The notes under the pieces are model-generated. The model saw nothing but the letters and a program-made list of their open reading frames with translations. It did no database searches and had not been told where the DNA came from. Position numbers and translations under genes: made by a program. Of a DNA stretch of 64,000 nt, positions 1 through 7,425 are shown piece by piece. The DNA comes from Hydrogenovibrio thermophilus. Its GTDB lineage: Bacteria; Pseudomonadota; Gammaproteobacteria; Thiomicrospirales; Thiomicrospiraceae. Each line of letters begins with the position of its first letter. The first letter of the stretch is position 1. The stretch lies in contig NZ_CP035033.1 of NCBI RefSeq assembly GCF_004028275.1, forward strand, positions 1,116,001-1,180,000. Direction: 5' to 3'.

Positions 1-2
1 CC

Positions 3-215
3 TGGCGTTGGGTGGAAGGGTTGGAAAAAACATTGGGGCGCATGGGATTGGATTTTGGAAATGTGTATTGCATTTTAGCCAAAAAACGCATTGCTTCGCC
101 GACGCCGGTTGGTCTGAATTGGCGGCTTTCCAACTGGCTAATCGCCGCGAAGGGCGGGCGGGCCGTCGTTTCGAATCGCGCCAACCGACATCATCGAATG
201 GATAAGGACTCATAA
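3..215 (+). CDS. C-terminal end of a class I methyltransferase (partial)
   Basis: The reading frame is open from the window edge to TAA at 213-215, giving about 70 residues. The tail has a Trp-Arg-Trp start, a strand reading VYCILAKKR, then a P-rich stretch. This resembles the end of the SAM-dependent methyltransferases of the YafS type, which in enterobacteria also lie beside rnhA and dnaQ. No SAM-binding motif is in view because the N-terminal part lies outside the window. It ends 7 bp before rnhA, so the two are probably co-transcribed. The family assignment rests on this short tail and on gene order. Confidence 0.55.
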   Translation, partial: WRWVEGLEKTLGRMGLDFGNVYCILAKKRIASPTPVGLNWRLSNWLIAAKGGRAVVSNRANRHHRMDKDS

Positions 216-222
216 CAACATT

Positions 223-666
223 ATGCAGGAAGTGGAACTTTTTACCGACGGCGGCTGCCGTGGCAATCCCGGCCCCGGTGGCTGGGGCGCGTTATTACGT
301 TTTGGCGAATTTGAAAAGGAGTTGAAAGGGGCGGAGCCGGACACCACCAACAACCGTATGGAATTGACCGCCGCGATAGAAGGGCTGAAAGCCTTGAAAC
401 GACCTTGCAAGGTGACCTTGACCACCGACTCTCAGTACGTCAAGAACGGTGTCACCCAGTGGATGGCGAACTGGAAACGCAATAACTGGCGAACCGCGGC
501 GAAGAAACCGGTCAAGAATCAGGATCTTTGGCAAGCCTTGGACGAGGCACTTAAACCGCATGATGTGACCTGGGCTTGGGTCAAAGGGCATGCCGGTCAC
601 GATGAAAACGAACGCGTCGATGAACTGGCGAATTTGGCGATGGACGAATTGATGGCCGCTCATTAG
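223..666 (+). CDS. rnhA: Ribonuclease HI
   Basis: The 147-residue protein has the length of RNase HI, the cytoplasmic enzyme that cuts the RNA strand of RNA:DNA hybrids (R-loops, primers). All catalytic residues are visible: Asp9 in [11 protein letters not shown], Glu47 in NNRMELTAA, Asp69 in TTDSQYV, His123 in KGHAGH and Asp133 in ERVDELAN. They match the E. coli D10/E48/D70/H124/D134 set shifted by one. The gene starts 7 bp after the methyltransferase stop and dnaQ lies nearby on the opposite strand, the usual gammaproteobacterial arrangement. The ribosome-binding site is weak (AAGGA about 13 bp upstream). Confidence 0.97.
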   Translation: MQEVELFTDGGCRGNPGPGGWGALLRFGEFEKELKGAEPDTTNNRMELTAAIEGLKALKRPCKVTLTTDSQYVKNGVTQWMANWKRNNWRTAAKKPVKNQDLWQALDEALKPHDVTWAWVKGHAGHDENERVDELANLAMDELMAAH

Positions 667-687
667 GGCGGCCAAACGCAGGGCGGA

Positions 688-1269
688 TTACAGTTGAATG
701 TGACTGAAATCCGGTTCGAAGAAATCCACTGATTTTAAAATCTTATCTTTACGGTAGGCCTTGCCGTCACGGCCGGTCTGGTCAGACGCGCAACGAATCA
801 CGAAAAAATCGCCCACCTGATCGTAGGTAACGTCGACATCCAGTGTGTCGGCGTAATGCTGAACGGTTTGACGGGCATTTTCTTCTGTGGGGCAGAACTT
901 GGAAAAGTTCGAGCGCACCACTTCTTCAAATACCGCCTGACTGACCGCCAGTGGGTCTTGCGGTTGCAGTTTGTCCAGAACATAGAGAATGGACATCTGC
1001 GACGCCGCCATCGGTTCCGGTAAGTCAAGGTGATGGGTGATGCCCCAGGCAACGAACAGCATATCGCCCAATGCATCCAACTGTTCGGTCAGGTCGTTGT
1101 CCTGATAAGCATCGAAAAACTCTTTGGCTTCTTCGTCATAAAAAAACAAGTGATTGACGCCGTGTTGATGGGAGGCGTCGTTACCGGCGAGCTGGTGCCA
1201 CTGTGCGGTGGGTTCCAGGAAAATGCTTTTGGCGGAATCGTCACGAAAAAGTTGCTGTCTCAGTTGCAT
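688..1269 (-). CDS. MazG-like nucleoside triphosphate pyrophosphohydrolase
   Basis: The protein has about 193 residues and looks all-helical. It shows the EExxE...ExxD metal-binding signature of the all-alpha NTP pyrophosphatase (MazG/HisE/dUTPase-2) superfamily: EEAKE near residue 47, then EQLDALGD. A C-terminal DGKAYRKDKIL stretch resembles the substrate-proximal loop of MazG-like proteins. The likely role is hydrolysis of a nucleotide triphosphate to the monophosphate; the substrate cannot be told. I prefer ATG at 1269, which has GAGGTG just upstream, over a GTG at 1275. It lies downstream of dnaQ on the same strand but behind a hairpin at 1328-1351. Confidence 0.7.
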   Translation of the reverse strand: MQLRQQLFRDDSAKSIFLEPTAQWHQLAGNDASHQHGVNHLFFYDEEAKEFFDAYQDNDLTEQLDALGDMLFVAWGITHHLDLPEPMAASQMSILYVLDKLQPQDPLAVSQAVFEEVVRSNFSKFCPTEENARQTVQHYADTLDVDVTYDQVGDFFVIRCASDQTGRDGKAYRKDKILKSVDFFEPDFSHIQL

Positions 1270-1327
1270 GGTCACCTCTAGTGTATCTTCTTATGTGTCT
1301 CTTTTGGGTATTGGAATCGCAGCTTGA

Positions 1328-1351
1328 AAAACGGCCAGGCCTGGCCGTTTT
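1328..1351 (-). terminator. Perfect 12-bp-stem palindromic terminator of dnaQ (CCAGGCCTGG family)
   Basis: A perfect 24-bp palindrome has CCAGGCCTGG (1335-1344) as its core, extended by CGG/CCG and an A4/T4 pair. It lies between the end of dnaQ and the start of the MazG-like gene, both on the minus strand. The outer T-run makes a rho-independent terminator likely. It is one of 21 copies of the same core in the window. Confidence 0.75.
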
Positions 1352-1382
1352 CGGTGTTAAGCAAGAAGAGTCGTGCGAGCGG

Positions 1383-2078
1383 TTACCATTGAATGGTGCG
1401 GTCGCATTTCTTGCTGATGGCGGCCAGCTTGCTGGCATGGGCCTCAAGCTCCGCTTCGGAAGCGCGTAATACTTTGAGTGGCGCGCGCTGTTGGCTCAAA
1501 TTGGCCTGTTGATCCAGCTTAGCGTTGGGGTCTTCGTTCATCAGCATCAAGTCGGTCTGTCCGCCGGTCATGGCCAGATAGACATCGGCCAGGATTTCGG
1601 AGTCGAGTAAGGCACCGTGCAATGTCCGGTTGGAGTTGTCGATGTCGAAACGTTTGCAAAGCGCATCCAACGAGTTACGTTGTCCGGGGTAGGCTTTTCG
1701 AGCCATTTTCAAGGAGTCGGTGATTTGACAATGCGCTTCGATGGTGCCCCATTTGTTGTCGGGCAACATCGACAGTTCATGGTTGATAAAGCCCACGTCG
1801 AAGGGCGCGTTGTGGATGATGAGTTCGGCGCCGGCCACGAAATTCATGAAATCGTCGACCACTTGAGCGAATACCGGTTTGTCCTTCAGGAATTCATTGG
1901 TGATGCCGTGCACATCGATGGCGTCCTGCGGCACGTCCCGTTCCGGCTGGATGTATTGATGGTAGTTGTTGTGGGTGAGTTTTCGTTTGACCAGTTCCAC
2001 GGCCCCGATTTCGATGATTCGGTCGCCGGTTTTCGGGTCGAAGCCCGTGGTTTCCGTATCCAGTAGTATTTGACGCAT
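1383..2078 (-). CDS. dnaQ: DNA polymerase III epsilon subunit (proofreading exonuclease)
   Basis: The 231-residue protein is a DEDDh 3'-5' exonuclease. It has the Exo I motif LDTETTGFDP (Asp7, Glu9), Exo II in HNAPFDVGFI, and Exo III with HGALLDSEILADVYLAMTGG including the catalytic His and Asp. The C-terminal tail after about residue 180 is the part that binds the polymerase alpha subunit in known epsilon proteins. It edits misincorporated bases in the replicative holoenzyme. The gene is convergent with rnhA across the MazG-like gene, and its length is close to the usual 240 residues. Confidence 0.95.
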   Translation of the reverse strand: MRQILLDTETTGFDPKTGDRIIEIGAVELVKRKLTHNNYHQYIQPERDVPQDAIDVHGITNEFLKDKPVFAQVVDDFMNFVAGAELIIHNAPFDVGFINHELSMLPDNKWGTIEAHCQITDSLKMARKAYPGQRNSLDALCKRFDIDNSNRTLHGALLDSEILADVYLAMTGGQTDLMLMNEDPNAKLDQQANLSQQRAPLKVLRASEAELEAHASKLAAISKKCDRTIQW

Positions 2079-2167
2079 GGTTAAATTGTTTCTCTTAATC
2101 TCTGAGAGTTCTTCGGGTAGAATACGCTAAATGTTTTCTATTTTAATGCAATTTTGAGAGTCTGAGT

Positions 2168-2593
2168 ATGAGAATTAAAAAAGGGAGCGAAGTCACGTTT
2201 CATTACGAGTTGCGAAACGAGAAAGGTGATTTGCTCGACAGCACTTTCGGTGGCGAGCCGGTGCATTATGTCCACGGTGAAGGTGAAATCGTCGAAGGGT
2301 TGGAAGAGTTTTTGGAAGGTGAGGAACCGGGCTTTGAAGCCAAGGTCGAAATTCCGCCTGAGAAGGGCTATGGAACGACACGAGAAGATTTGATCGTATA
2401 CGCATCGCCGGAAAACTTTGATGACCAAGTGGAAATCAAAATCGGTGAGGTGGTGGAAACCGAAGATCCGGAAGGTAATATGATTCAATTCCGCATTGTG
2501 GAAGTGGATGAAGACAAAGTGTATCTGGACGGTAATCACCCATTGGCGAATCAAACGTTGGAATACCGTGTAGAGGTGGTGGAAGTCGCTTGA
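2168..2593 (+). CDS. slyD: FKBP-type peptidyl-prolyl isomerase, SlyD-like
   Basis: The 141-residue protein has the split FKBP fold of SlyD-type isomerases. The N-terminal strand is VTFHYELRNEKGDLLDST, an inserted-flap (chaperone) domain occupies roughly residues 70-120, and the closing motif is DGNHPLANQTLEYRVEVVEV. It catalyses cis/trans isomerisation of prolyl bonds and acts as a folding helper in the cytoplasm. The His/Cys-rich nickel-binding tail of E. coli SlyD is missing, so it is nearer to SlpA or short SlyD forms and a metallochaperone role is unlikely. A terminator follows at 2631. Confidence 0.88.
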   Translation: MRIKKGSEVTFHYELRNEKGDLLDSTFGGEPVHYVHGEGEIVEGLEEFLEGEEPGFEAKVEIPPEKGYGTTREDLIVYASPENFDDQVEIKIGEVVETEDPEGNMIQFRIVEVDEDKVYLDGNHPLANQTLEYRVEVVEVA

Positions 2594-2630
2594 TTCAAGT
2601 GCCGCCTGACGCCGGTAAATCCCGGATACA

Positions 2631-2657
2631 AAAAAGCCCCAAAAACGGGGCTTTTTT
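2631..2657. terminator. Bidirectional terminator
   Basis: AAAAAGCCCC and GGGGCTTTTT form a 10-bp stem around a 6-base loop with T-runs in both directions. It lies between the convergent slyD-like gene and the persulfide dioxygenase gene, so it can serve both. Confidence 0.9.
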
Positions 2658-2683
2658 TATGGGTGTGTGTTATCCGAAACGAA

Positions 2684-3376
2684 TCAGTCGTCCAGATTAC
2701 CGCACTTCAAGTTGCCAGGCACCGCGATGTCGATGCGTTTTGGATTCGGCAGATTCAAGTTGTCCATAATGGTCGAGAAGTCTTCAAAAGACTTGTTGCT
2801 ACCGGCACGGACATTGAACGTTTTTTCTTCACCGATGGTGGATTGGCTGAACCCTTTGTAGTCATGCGCCGGGAACACCATGGTGTCTTCCGGTAGCTTG
2901 AACAGGATTTCCGTCAATGAGTGATACATGGATTCATTGTCACCCAATTGGAAGTCGGTCCGGCCGCAGTCACGCACCAACAAGGTATCGCCGGTGAAAA
3001 CCGCACCGTCAATTTTATAGGTGATGTCGTTATTGGTGTGACCAGGGGTGTGAAGTACATGAATTTCCTGATTGCCCAGTTTGAAGACGTCACCGTCCAC
3101 CGCCAGAATATCCGCACATTCCGAGCCGGAGTTCTTGTGCACCACCAGTTGCCCGCCAATGCGTTTTCTCAAAGGGCCTGCCCCTGTGATGTGGTCGGCG
3201 TGGATGTGTGTTTCCAACAGGTATTTAACGTTCAATCCCAATTCTTTGATGTGCTGCTCGTCACGATCAACTTTTTCGAGTACTGAATCGATTACGGCGG
3301 CTTCTTTGGTCTCTTCGTCCCAGATCAGGTAAGTGTAGGTCCAAGTGTCGTAATCAAAAAGTTGTCGAATGTTCAT
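2684..3376 (-). CDS. Persulfide dioxygenase (ETHE1/Blh-type, metallo-beta-lactamase fold)
   Basis: The 230-residue metallo-beta-lactamase-fold protein has a persulfide-dioxygenase-type iron site: THIHADH (His57, His59, Asp61, His62), TPGHT (His113), FTGDTL (Asp130) and PAHDY (His171). The CGRTDFQ signature (about 137-143) is typical of ETHE1-type enzymes that oxidise glutathione persulfide to sulfite with O2. Ordinary glyoxalase II lacks it. The role fits cytoplasmic sulfide/sulfane-sulfur oxidation in a sulfur oxidiser. The gene is monocistronic, convergent with slyD, with an AAGGAGA ribosome-binding site just upstream of the ATG. Confidence 0.88.
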   Translation of the reverse strand: MNIRQLFDYDTWTYTYLIWDEETKEAAVIDSVLEKVDRDEQHIKELGLNVKYLLETHIHADHITGAGPLRKRIGGQLVVHKNSGSECADILAVDGDVFKLGNQEIHVLHTPGHTNNDITYKIDGAVFTGDTLLVRDCGRTDFQLGDNESMYHSLTEILFKLPEDTMVFPAHDYKGFSQSTIGEEKTFNVRAGSNKSFEDFSTIMDNLNLPNPKRIDIAVPGNLKCGNLDD

Positions 3377-3787
3377 GTAAATCTCCTTTGTCTTCGTTTT
3401 CGTTCGTGTGTCGAACGTAACGATTCGAGGGTCTGATTATCGCTTTTTTCAACCGGATAAACAAACACTAATATGTTTTTGGGTCAAAAAAAGTGTAATG
3501 ATAAAAACAACTTATAATCTTTTATAAAATTAGATTTTAAGTTCCCGATACTCCGTTAAAATCAGCGTTGTTCGCCCGGACGTCCTTATCGAATTGCGAG
3601 CCATTATGGCATGCGGCCGCCTGATATGCATATAGAAATAATTAATGGTTTTAATAGTATTTTGCAAGCCGATGCGGCTGACCGCCGCGTTATTTTGCTA
3701 TCTTAGGCCGTCATTTTTTATTCATGCTTTATCGACGGATTCGGCGTTATGATAGTATTTATAGTCCAAATTAATAGGGGTATAAAT
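3377..3787. other. AT-rich divergent intergenic region
   Basis: About 410 bp separate the divergent persulfide dioxygenase and TDT-family genes. It contains A/T runs around 3480-3540 and short hairpins (e.g. ATGCATAT near 3627 and a GCCGATGCGGC region near 3668). It must hold both promoters, but I could not fix convincing -35/-10 pairs. No gene is seen. Confidence 0.6.
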
Positions 3788-4750
3788 ATGACTGATAATG
3801 AGTTTAGATTACCGTATTTTCCGGCCAGTTTCTTCGGGATGGTGATGGGCGTGACCGGTTTGTCGATTGCACTTTTGGCCGTGAAAACATCGGCGACCTT
3901 AATGGCCGGGCAGGCGGTATTGGCGGTCGCCACCCTGTTGTTTGTTGGCTTGTTGGTTTCCTATTTATTGAAAGTGGTACGTTTTCCAGATGCGGTGCAG
4001 GCGGAAATACGCCATCCCGTCAAAATGAATTTTGTCCCCGCCATCAGCATCAGTCTGATTTTGCTGAGCATCGCCTTCTATGCCATCGGTAAAACGCAAC
4101 TTTCGTTTTGGTTATGGTCCGTGGGTGTCGTGGCCCACCTGATATTGACCTTGTGGGTGCTGTACCACTGGATTCATCATGATTTTTTTAAAATCGAACA
4201 TTCCAACCCGGCCTGGTTCATTCCCATTGTCGGCAATATTCTGGTGCCGATTGTCGGGGTGCATCATGCGCCGGTTGAAATCAGTTGGTTCTTCTTTTCA
4301 ATCGGTATTGTATTCTGGCCGGTCATCATGGCGATCTTGTTCAATCGCATCATTTTTCATCCGCCGATTGTCGATAAGCTGATTCCGACCTTGTTTATTT
4401 TCATTGCGCCGCCGGCGGTTGGTTTTCTGTCTTATGAAGCGTTGAACGGAGGCGTATTGGACGCTTTTGCACGGATACTGTATTTCTTTGCGGCTTTCAT
4501 GACGTTGCTGATGTTGGTGTCGGCCGGTAAGTTTCTGCAAGTGAAGTTTGCGTTATCCTGCTGGGCTTATACGTTTCCACTGGCGGCCATCAGCATTGCA
4601 TCCTTCAAACTGTTTGATCTGACGAATCAAGTGGTGTTTCAATGGGTGGGAATCGTTTTGTTGGCGCTGCTGAGTTTGATGATTTTGGTGTTCGCCTGGA
4701 AAACGATTCAGGCGATCCGCAATCGTCATATCTGTACGCCGGAGCACTGA
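3788..4750 (+). CDS. TDT/SLAC1-family membrane transporter (TehA-like)
   Basis: The protein has about 320 residues and ten hydrophobic segments, and opens with LPYFPASFFGMVMGVTGLS. That opening is characteristic of the TehA/SLAC1 (tellurite-resistance/dicarboxylate transporter, TDT) family of anion channels and exporters. I chose ATG 3788 because TAGGGGT lies 7-13 bp upstream and the family motif follows at once; an upstream ATG at 3749 only adds an untypical 13 residues. The substrate could be an inorganic anion, sulfite or a dicarboxylate. Sequence alone does not decide. Confidence 0.75.
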   Translation: MTDNEFRLPYFPASFFGMVMGVTGLSIALLAVKTSATLMAGQAVLAVATLLFVGLLVSYLLKVVRFPDAVQAEIRHPVKMNFVPAISISLILLSIAFYAIGKTQLSFWLWSVGVVAHLILTLWVLYHWIHHDFFKIEHSNPAWFIPIVGNILVPIVGVHHAPVEISWFFFSIGIVFWPVIMAILFNRIIFHPPIVDKLIPTLFIFIAPPAVGFLSYEALNGGVLDAFARILYFFAAFMTLLMLVSAGKFLQVKFALSCWAYTFPLAAISIASFKLFDLTNQVVFQWVGIVLLALLSLMILVFAWKTIQAIRNRHICTPEH

Positions 4751-4769
4751 AAAGCCGTAGGGAGCCTGA

Positions 4770-5510
4770 TTACAGGGCAAAGACCACTTCCAGCGGGTTG
4801 TGGTCGGAAATCTCTTCGACATGAAAGGCGCGGGCGGATTGGACGGTGAGGCCGCGATAGAAAACATAATCCAAAATTTGTCGATTGAGGGTTCGGATAG
4901 GACGAGTGTCCGGGTAAGCGACTTCCGACAGGCCGAGTTGTTGCACGGCTTTTTCCAACATGGAAACCCGGGTTTTATTCCAGGTGTTGAAATCGCCGCT
5001 GACAATCATCGGTCCCGATTTTTCGGCAATCAAATGCCACAGTAAATTTAATTCCTGCTGAAACAATCGGTTCGGCACAAAGTTGATGGCGTGAATGTTG
5101 ATGTGGGTCAGCGTTTCGCCATTTTGCAAACAATGCTCGGTCACCAAAGCGGTTTTATGCGTGGTCCAGCCCAGCTCTCGGCTGCGGGTCAGACATTGGT
5201 GCTGCGCCGTCATGCCGAATTCGGTGGCGGTCAGCACGCCGAAATGTTTCTGGCGGGTTTCAATATTGGGTGCCATTACAAACGGCAAGTTGAAAAAACG
5301 GTTTTGCATCGGGCGGGTGGCGGCTTCTTGAAACGACAGCAAGTGCGGCGGTTCCATACTCAACAACTGTTCGATGGGGCGGTGGATGTAATGCGCAAAG
5401 TCGGTTTTGTGCAGGTTCCAGGTCAGGAGCCGGAAGGGGTTCGGCAAGGCCTGGCCGAGCTGTGTCGAGGACAAGTCATGTGAAATGGGGGTCAGCTTGG
5501 GTTTGTACAT
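4770..5510 (-). CDS. Endonuclease/exonuclease/phosphatase (EEP) family hydrolase, YafD-like
   Basis: The 246-residue protein has the DNase I-like fold motifs in order: LLTWNLHK (Asn), SFQEA (catalytic Glu), SGDFNTWN (Asp/Asn) and a C-terminal EISDHNPLEV (Asp-His). It probably hydrolyses a phosphodiester or phosphate ester in a metal-dependent way. E. coli YafD is a similar protein that maps near dnaQ/rnhA. No signal peptide or membrane segment is evident, so it should be cytoplasmic. The physiological substrate is unknown. It is followed on its strand by the convergent TDT gene end. Confidence 0.78.
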   Translation of the reverse strand: MYKPKLTPISHDLSSTQLGQALPNPFRLLTWNLHKTDFAHYIHRPIEQLLSMEPPHLLSFQEAATRPMQNRFFNLPFVMAPNIETRQKHFGVLTATEFGMTAQHQCLTRSRELGWTTHKTALVTEHCLQNGETLTHINIHAINFVPNRLFQQELNLLWHLIAEKSGPMIVSGDFNTWNKTRVSMLEKAVQQLGLSEVAYPDTRPIRTLNRQILDYVFYRGLTVQSARAFHVEEISDHNPLEVVFAL

Positions 5511-5567
5511 GCGTTGGAAGCCTGCCGGTGAAATCGAAGAATCTTATGTCCGATTATAGAATAGTGA

Positions 5568-5618
5568 CCAGGCCTGGTGAAAACTTTTATAGCCATTGCG
5601 TGATTTCGCCAGGCCTGG
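5568..5618. repeat. Two CCAGGCCTGG palindromes 41 bp apart
   Basis: Exact copies lie at 5568-5577 and 5609-5618. They sit between the end of the MFS gene and the start of the EEP gene, both minus strand. Each has AT-rich flanks (GTGA/TGAAAAC; GATTTCG/GCGTTT). The second copy can form a short terminator hairpin for the MFS gene. This is the only intergenic spot with two copies. Confidence 0.85.
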
Positions 5619-5659
5619 GCGTTTGTCGGAATGGCGTTGTGCAGGCTTAGTTTATTCGC

Positions 5660-7135
5660 TCAACCCATTCGATCAAGATTCACGCCCCGGGTTTCAATGC
5701 GGTAATGCCAAGTAACCCAAGCGCCGAGCAAAGACGTTCCGGCCAGAATGTAAAGCAAGGTCGCGGTGCCGATGTCGGCCAGTAGAATCGGGAATAAAAA
5801 CGCCGTGCTGACCGCGCCGATTTTGGCAAAGGAGGCCGAAAAACCGGCACCAATTCCACGAATGCGGGTCGGAAAGACTTCACCGGCAATCAGATAGGTT
5901 TGTGCATTCGGGCCGAGGTTGGTCATGAAATTGAACAGCATGAAGCCGACGAATATCAGCAACAGTTTCGAGTCGCCCGATAAGCTTTGTGAGAAGGCGA
6001 CCAGAATCAGGCCGATGGCGCAGCCGATGAAGCCGATAATCTGCAACTTGATGCGACCGACGACATCGGTCAGGAAAATGGCAAACAGCATGCCGATAAT
6101 CAAGAGCACATCCAAAAAGGCCGCATGTTTGGCGCTTTGCAGGGTGTTTTCCACCAAATCGGCGATATTGCGGTCGTCTCCGACGGTGTTGTGACCGAAG
6201 GTGGCGGTGAGGATAATCGGTGTGAAAATACCGATGCCATAGGTTCCCAAATCCTGTAAGAACCACGGCACTGATGCGAAAATGGTGGCGCGGCGGTGTT
6301 TTTTCTTAAACAGTTTGGAGAAAGGCGACTTGCTTTTGACGCCTTCTTCTTCCGGTTCTGCAGACGGGTGGCGGCTTAAGGTGATGCTGTGCGGGTATTG
6401 CGGTGTGCGTTGCAACAGACGCCCGAGTTCATGTTCGGCTTGCGCCATATGACCTTGTTCCAACAGCCAGTGGGGCGATTCATTGATAAAGAAACGCCCG
6501 ACGATGACCAGCAGCGCGGGAATGATCGCCACGGCATACATCCAACGCCAAGCTTCGACTTCCGGGTTGAGGTAAAGCACCAAAAAACCGATGATGGTGC
6601 CGACCAGCGCGCCAACGGCCTGGAATCCAAAGGCACCCAACACCAAGCGACCGCGCGTTCGGCTGGGAATACTTTCCGAAATCACCAAATGCGCGGTGGG
6701 GTAATCGCAGCCCAATGCCAGCCCGGCGCCGAACAGTGCAATGGCTAGGAAAATAAAGCTGGGGCTGATGGTGAGGGCGGCCAGAAAGAACACGAACAAC
6801 ACCAGCTCGATAATAAACAGTTTCTTACGCCCATATTTATCCGACAAACCGCCCAGCGTGGTGGCGCCGACCAGAATGCCAAACAGAATCGCAGCGCCGA
6901 TAACCCCTTTTTCCAGCGCCCCCAAATCGAATTCCTGAACAATCAACGGTAAGGCGACGCCGGTCATGAACACCACCATGCCTTCGAAAAATTTGCCGGC
7001 GGTGGCGAGCATCCAAATGCGCCATTGCATTTGTGTCATGGGCGACATACGGACTTGCGTGCCGTCCGCCCAAATCGGCGATTCGTCAATGTAATCTTGC
7101 GGTGTGCGTTGTGGCATTTTGGTTGCGTGTGTCAT
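5660..7135 (-). CDS. MFS transporter, sugar/metabolite:proton symporter type
   Basis: The 491-residue protein has twelve predicted membrane segments with a long cytoplasmic loop at about residues 240-285. After segment 2 it carries GGLSDKYGRKKLF, the MFS loop 2-3 signature, and after segment 4 it carries PSRTRGRLVLGAF, typical of the sugar-porter and aromatic-acid symporter branches. A repeated FPTRIRGIGAG appears in the second half. It should move a small organic solute across the inner membrane by proton coupling; the substrate is unknown. The gene is monocistronic, flanked downstream by two CCAGGCCTGG palindromes. Confidence 0.85.
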   Translation of the reverse strand: MTHATKMPQRTPQDYIDESPIWADGTQVRMSPMTQMQWRIWMLATAGKFFEGMVVFMTGVALPLIVQEFDLGALEKGVIGAAILFGILVGATTLGGLSDKYGRKKLFIIELVLFVFFLAALTISPSFIFLAIALFGAGLALGCDYPTAHLVISESIPSRTRGRLVLGAFGFQAVGALVGTIIGFLVLYLNPEVEAWRWMYAVAIIPALLVIVGRFFINESPHWLLEQGHMAQAEHELGRLLQRTPQYPHSITLSRHPSAEPEEEGVKSKSPFSKLFKKKHRRATIFASVPWFLQDLGTYGIGIFTPIILTATFGHNTVGDDRNIADLVENTLQSAKHAAFLDVLLIIGMLFAIFLTDVVGRIKLQIIGFIGCAIGLILVAFSQSLSGDSKLLLIFVGFMLFNFMTNLGPNAQTYLIAGEVFPTRIRGIGAGFSASFAKIGAVSTAFLFPILLADIGTATLLYILAGTSLLGAWVTWHYRIETRGVNLDRMG

Positions 7136-7302
7136 CGGTATCGTCTTTTAGAGATAAAGGGTAGAGTTCATGATGGGTTTCATGATAGGCGAACTGAGGC
7201 CGAGCAATATAACGGTTTCCTTACGTTTTTTTGACGTTCTGTTTTTCCGGTTTTGGGGCGTTTATCGGTGGCTGGAATTTAAAACATAGAATTTATGGGG
7301 TT

Positions 7303-7311
7303 TGGTATACT
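7303..7311 (+). promoter_or_regulatory. Extended -10 promoter candidate for the ClC gene
   Basis: TGGTATACT matches an extended -10 element (TGn plus TATACT at 7306-7311). It lies about 115 bp before the ClC start codon. No good -35 is seen at the right spacing, which extended -10 promoters tolerate. Confidence 0.4.
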
Positions 7312-7425
7312 GCGAACAAGCTTAAGTGAAAAATCGTACTCATGATAAGCCGCCTTTACGTTGCTCTTTAGCGCTTCTTTGAATCGGGCGTTGTCGCTCA
7401 TAACGAACCCATAAATTTTTTCGGC

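Noticed and set aside
295-675. 126-residue frame antisense to rnhA
   Set aside because: It is a shadow of the clearly conserved rnhA gene.
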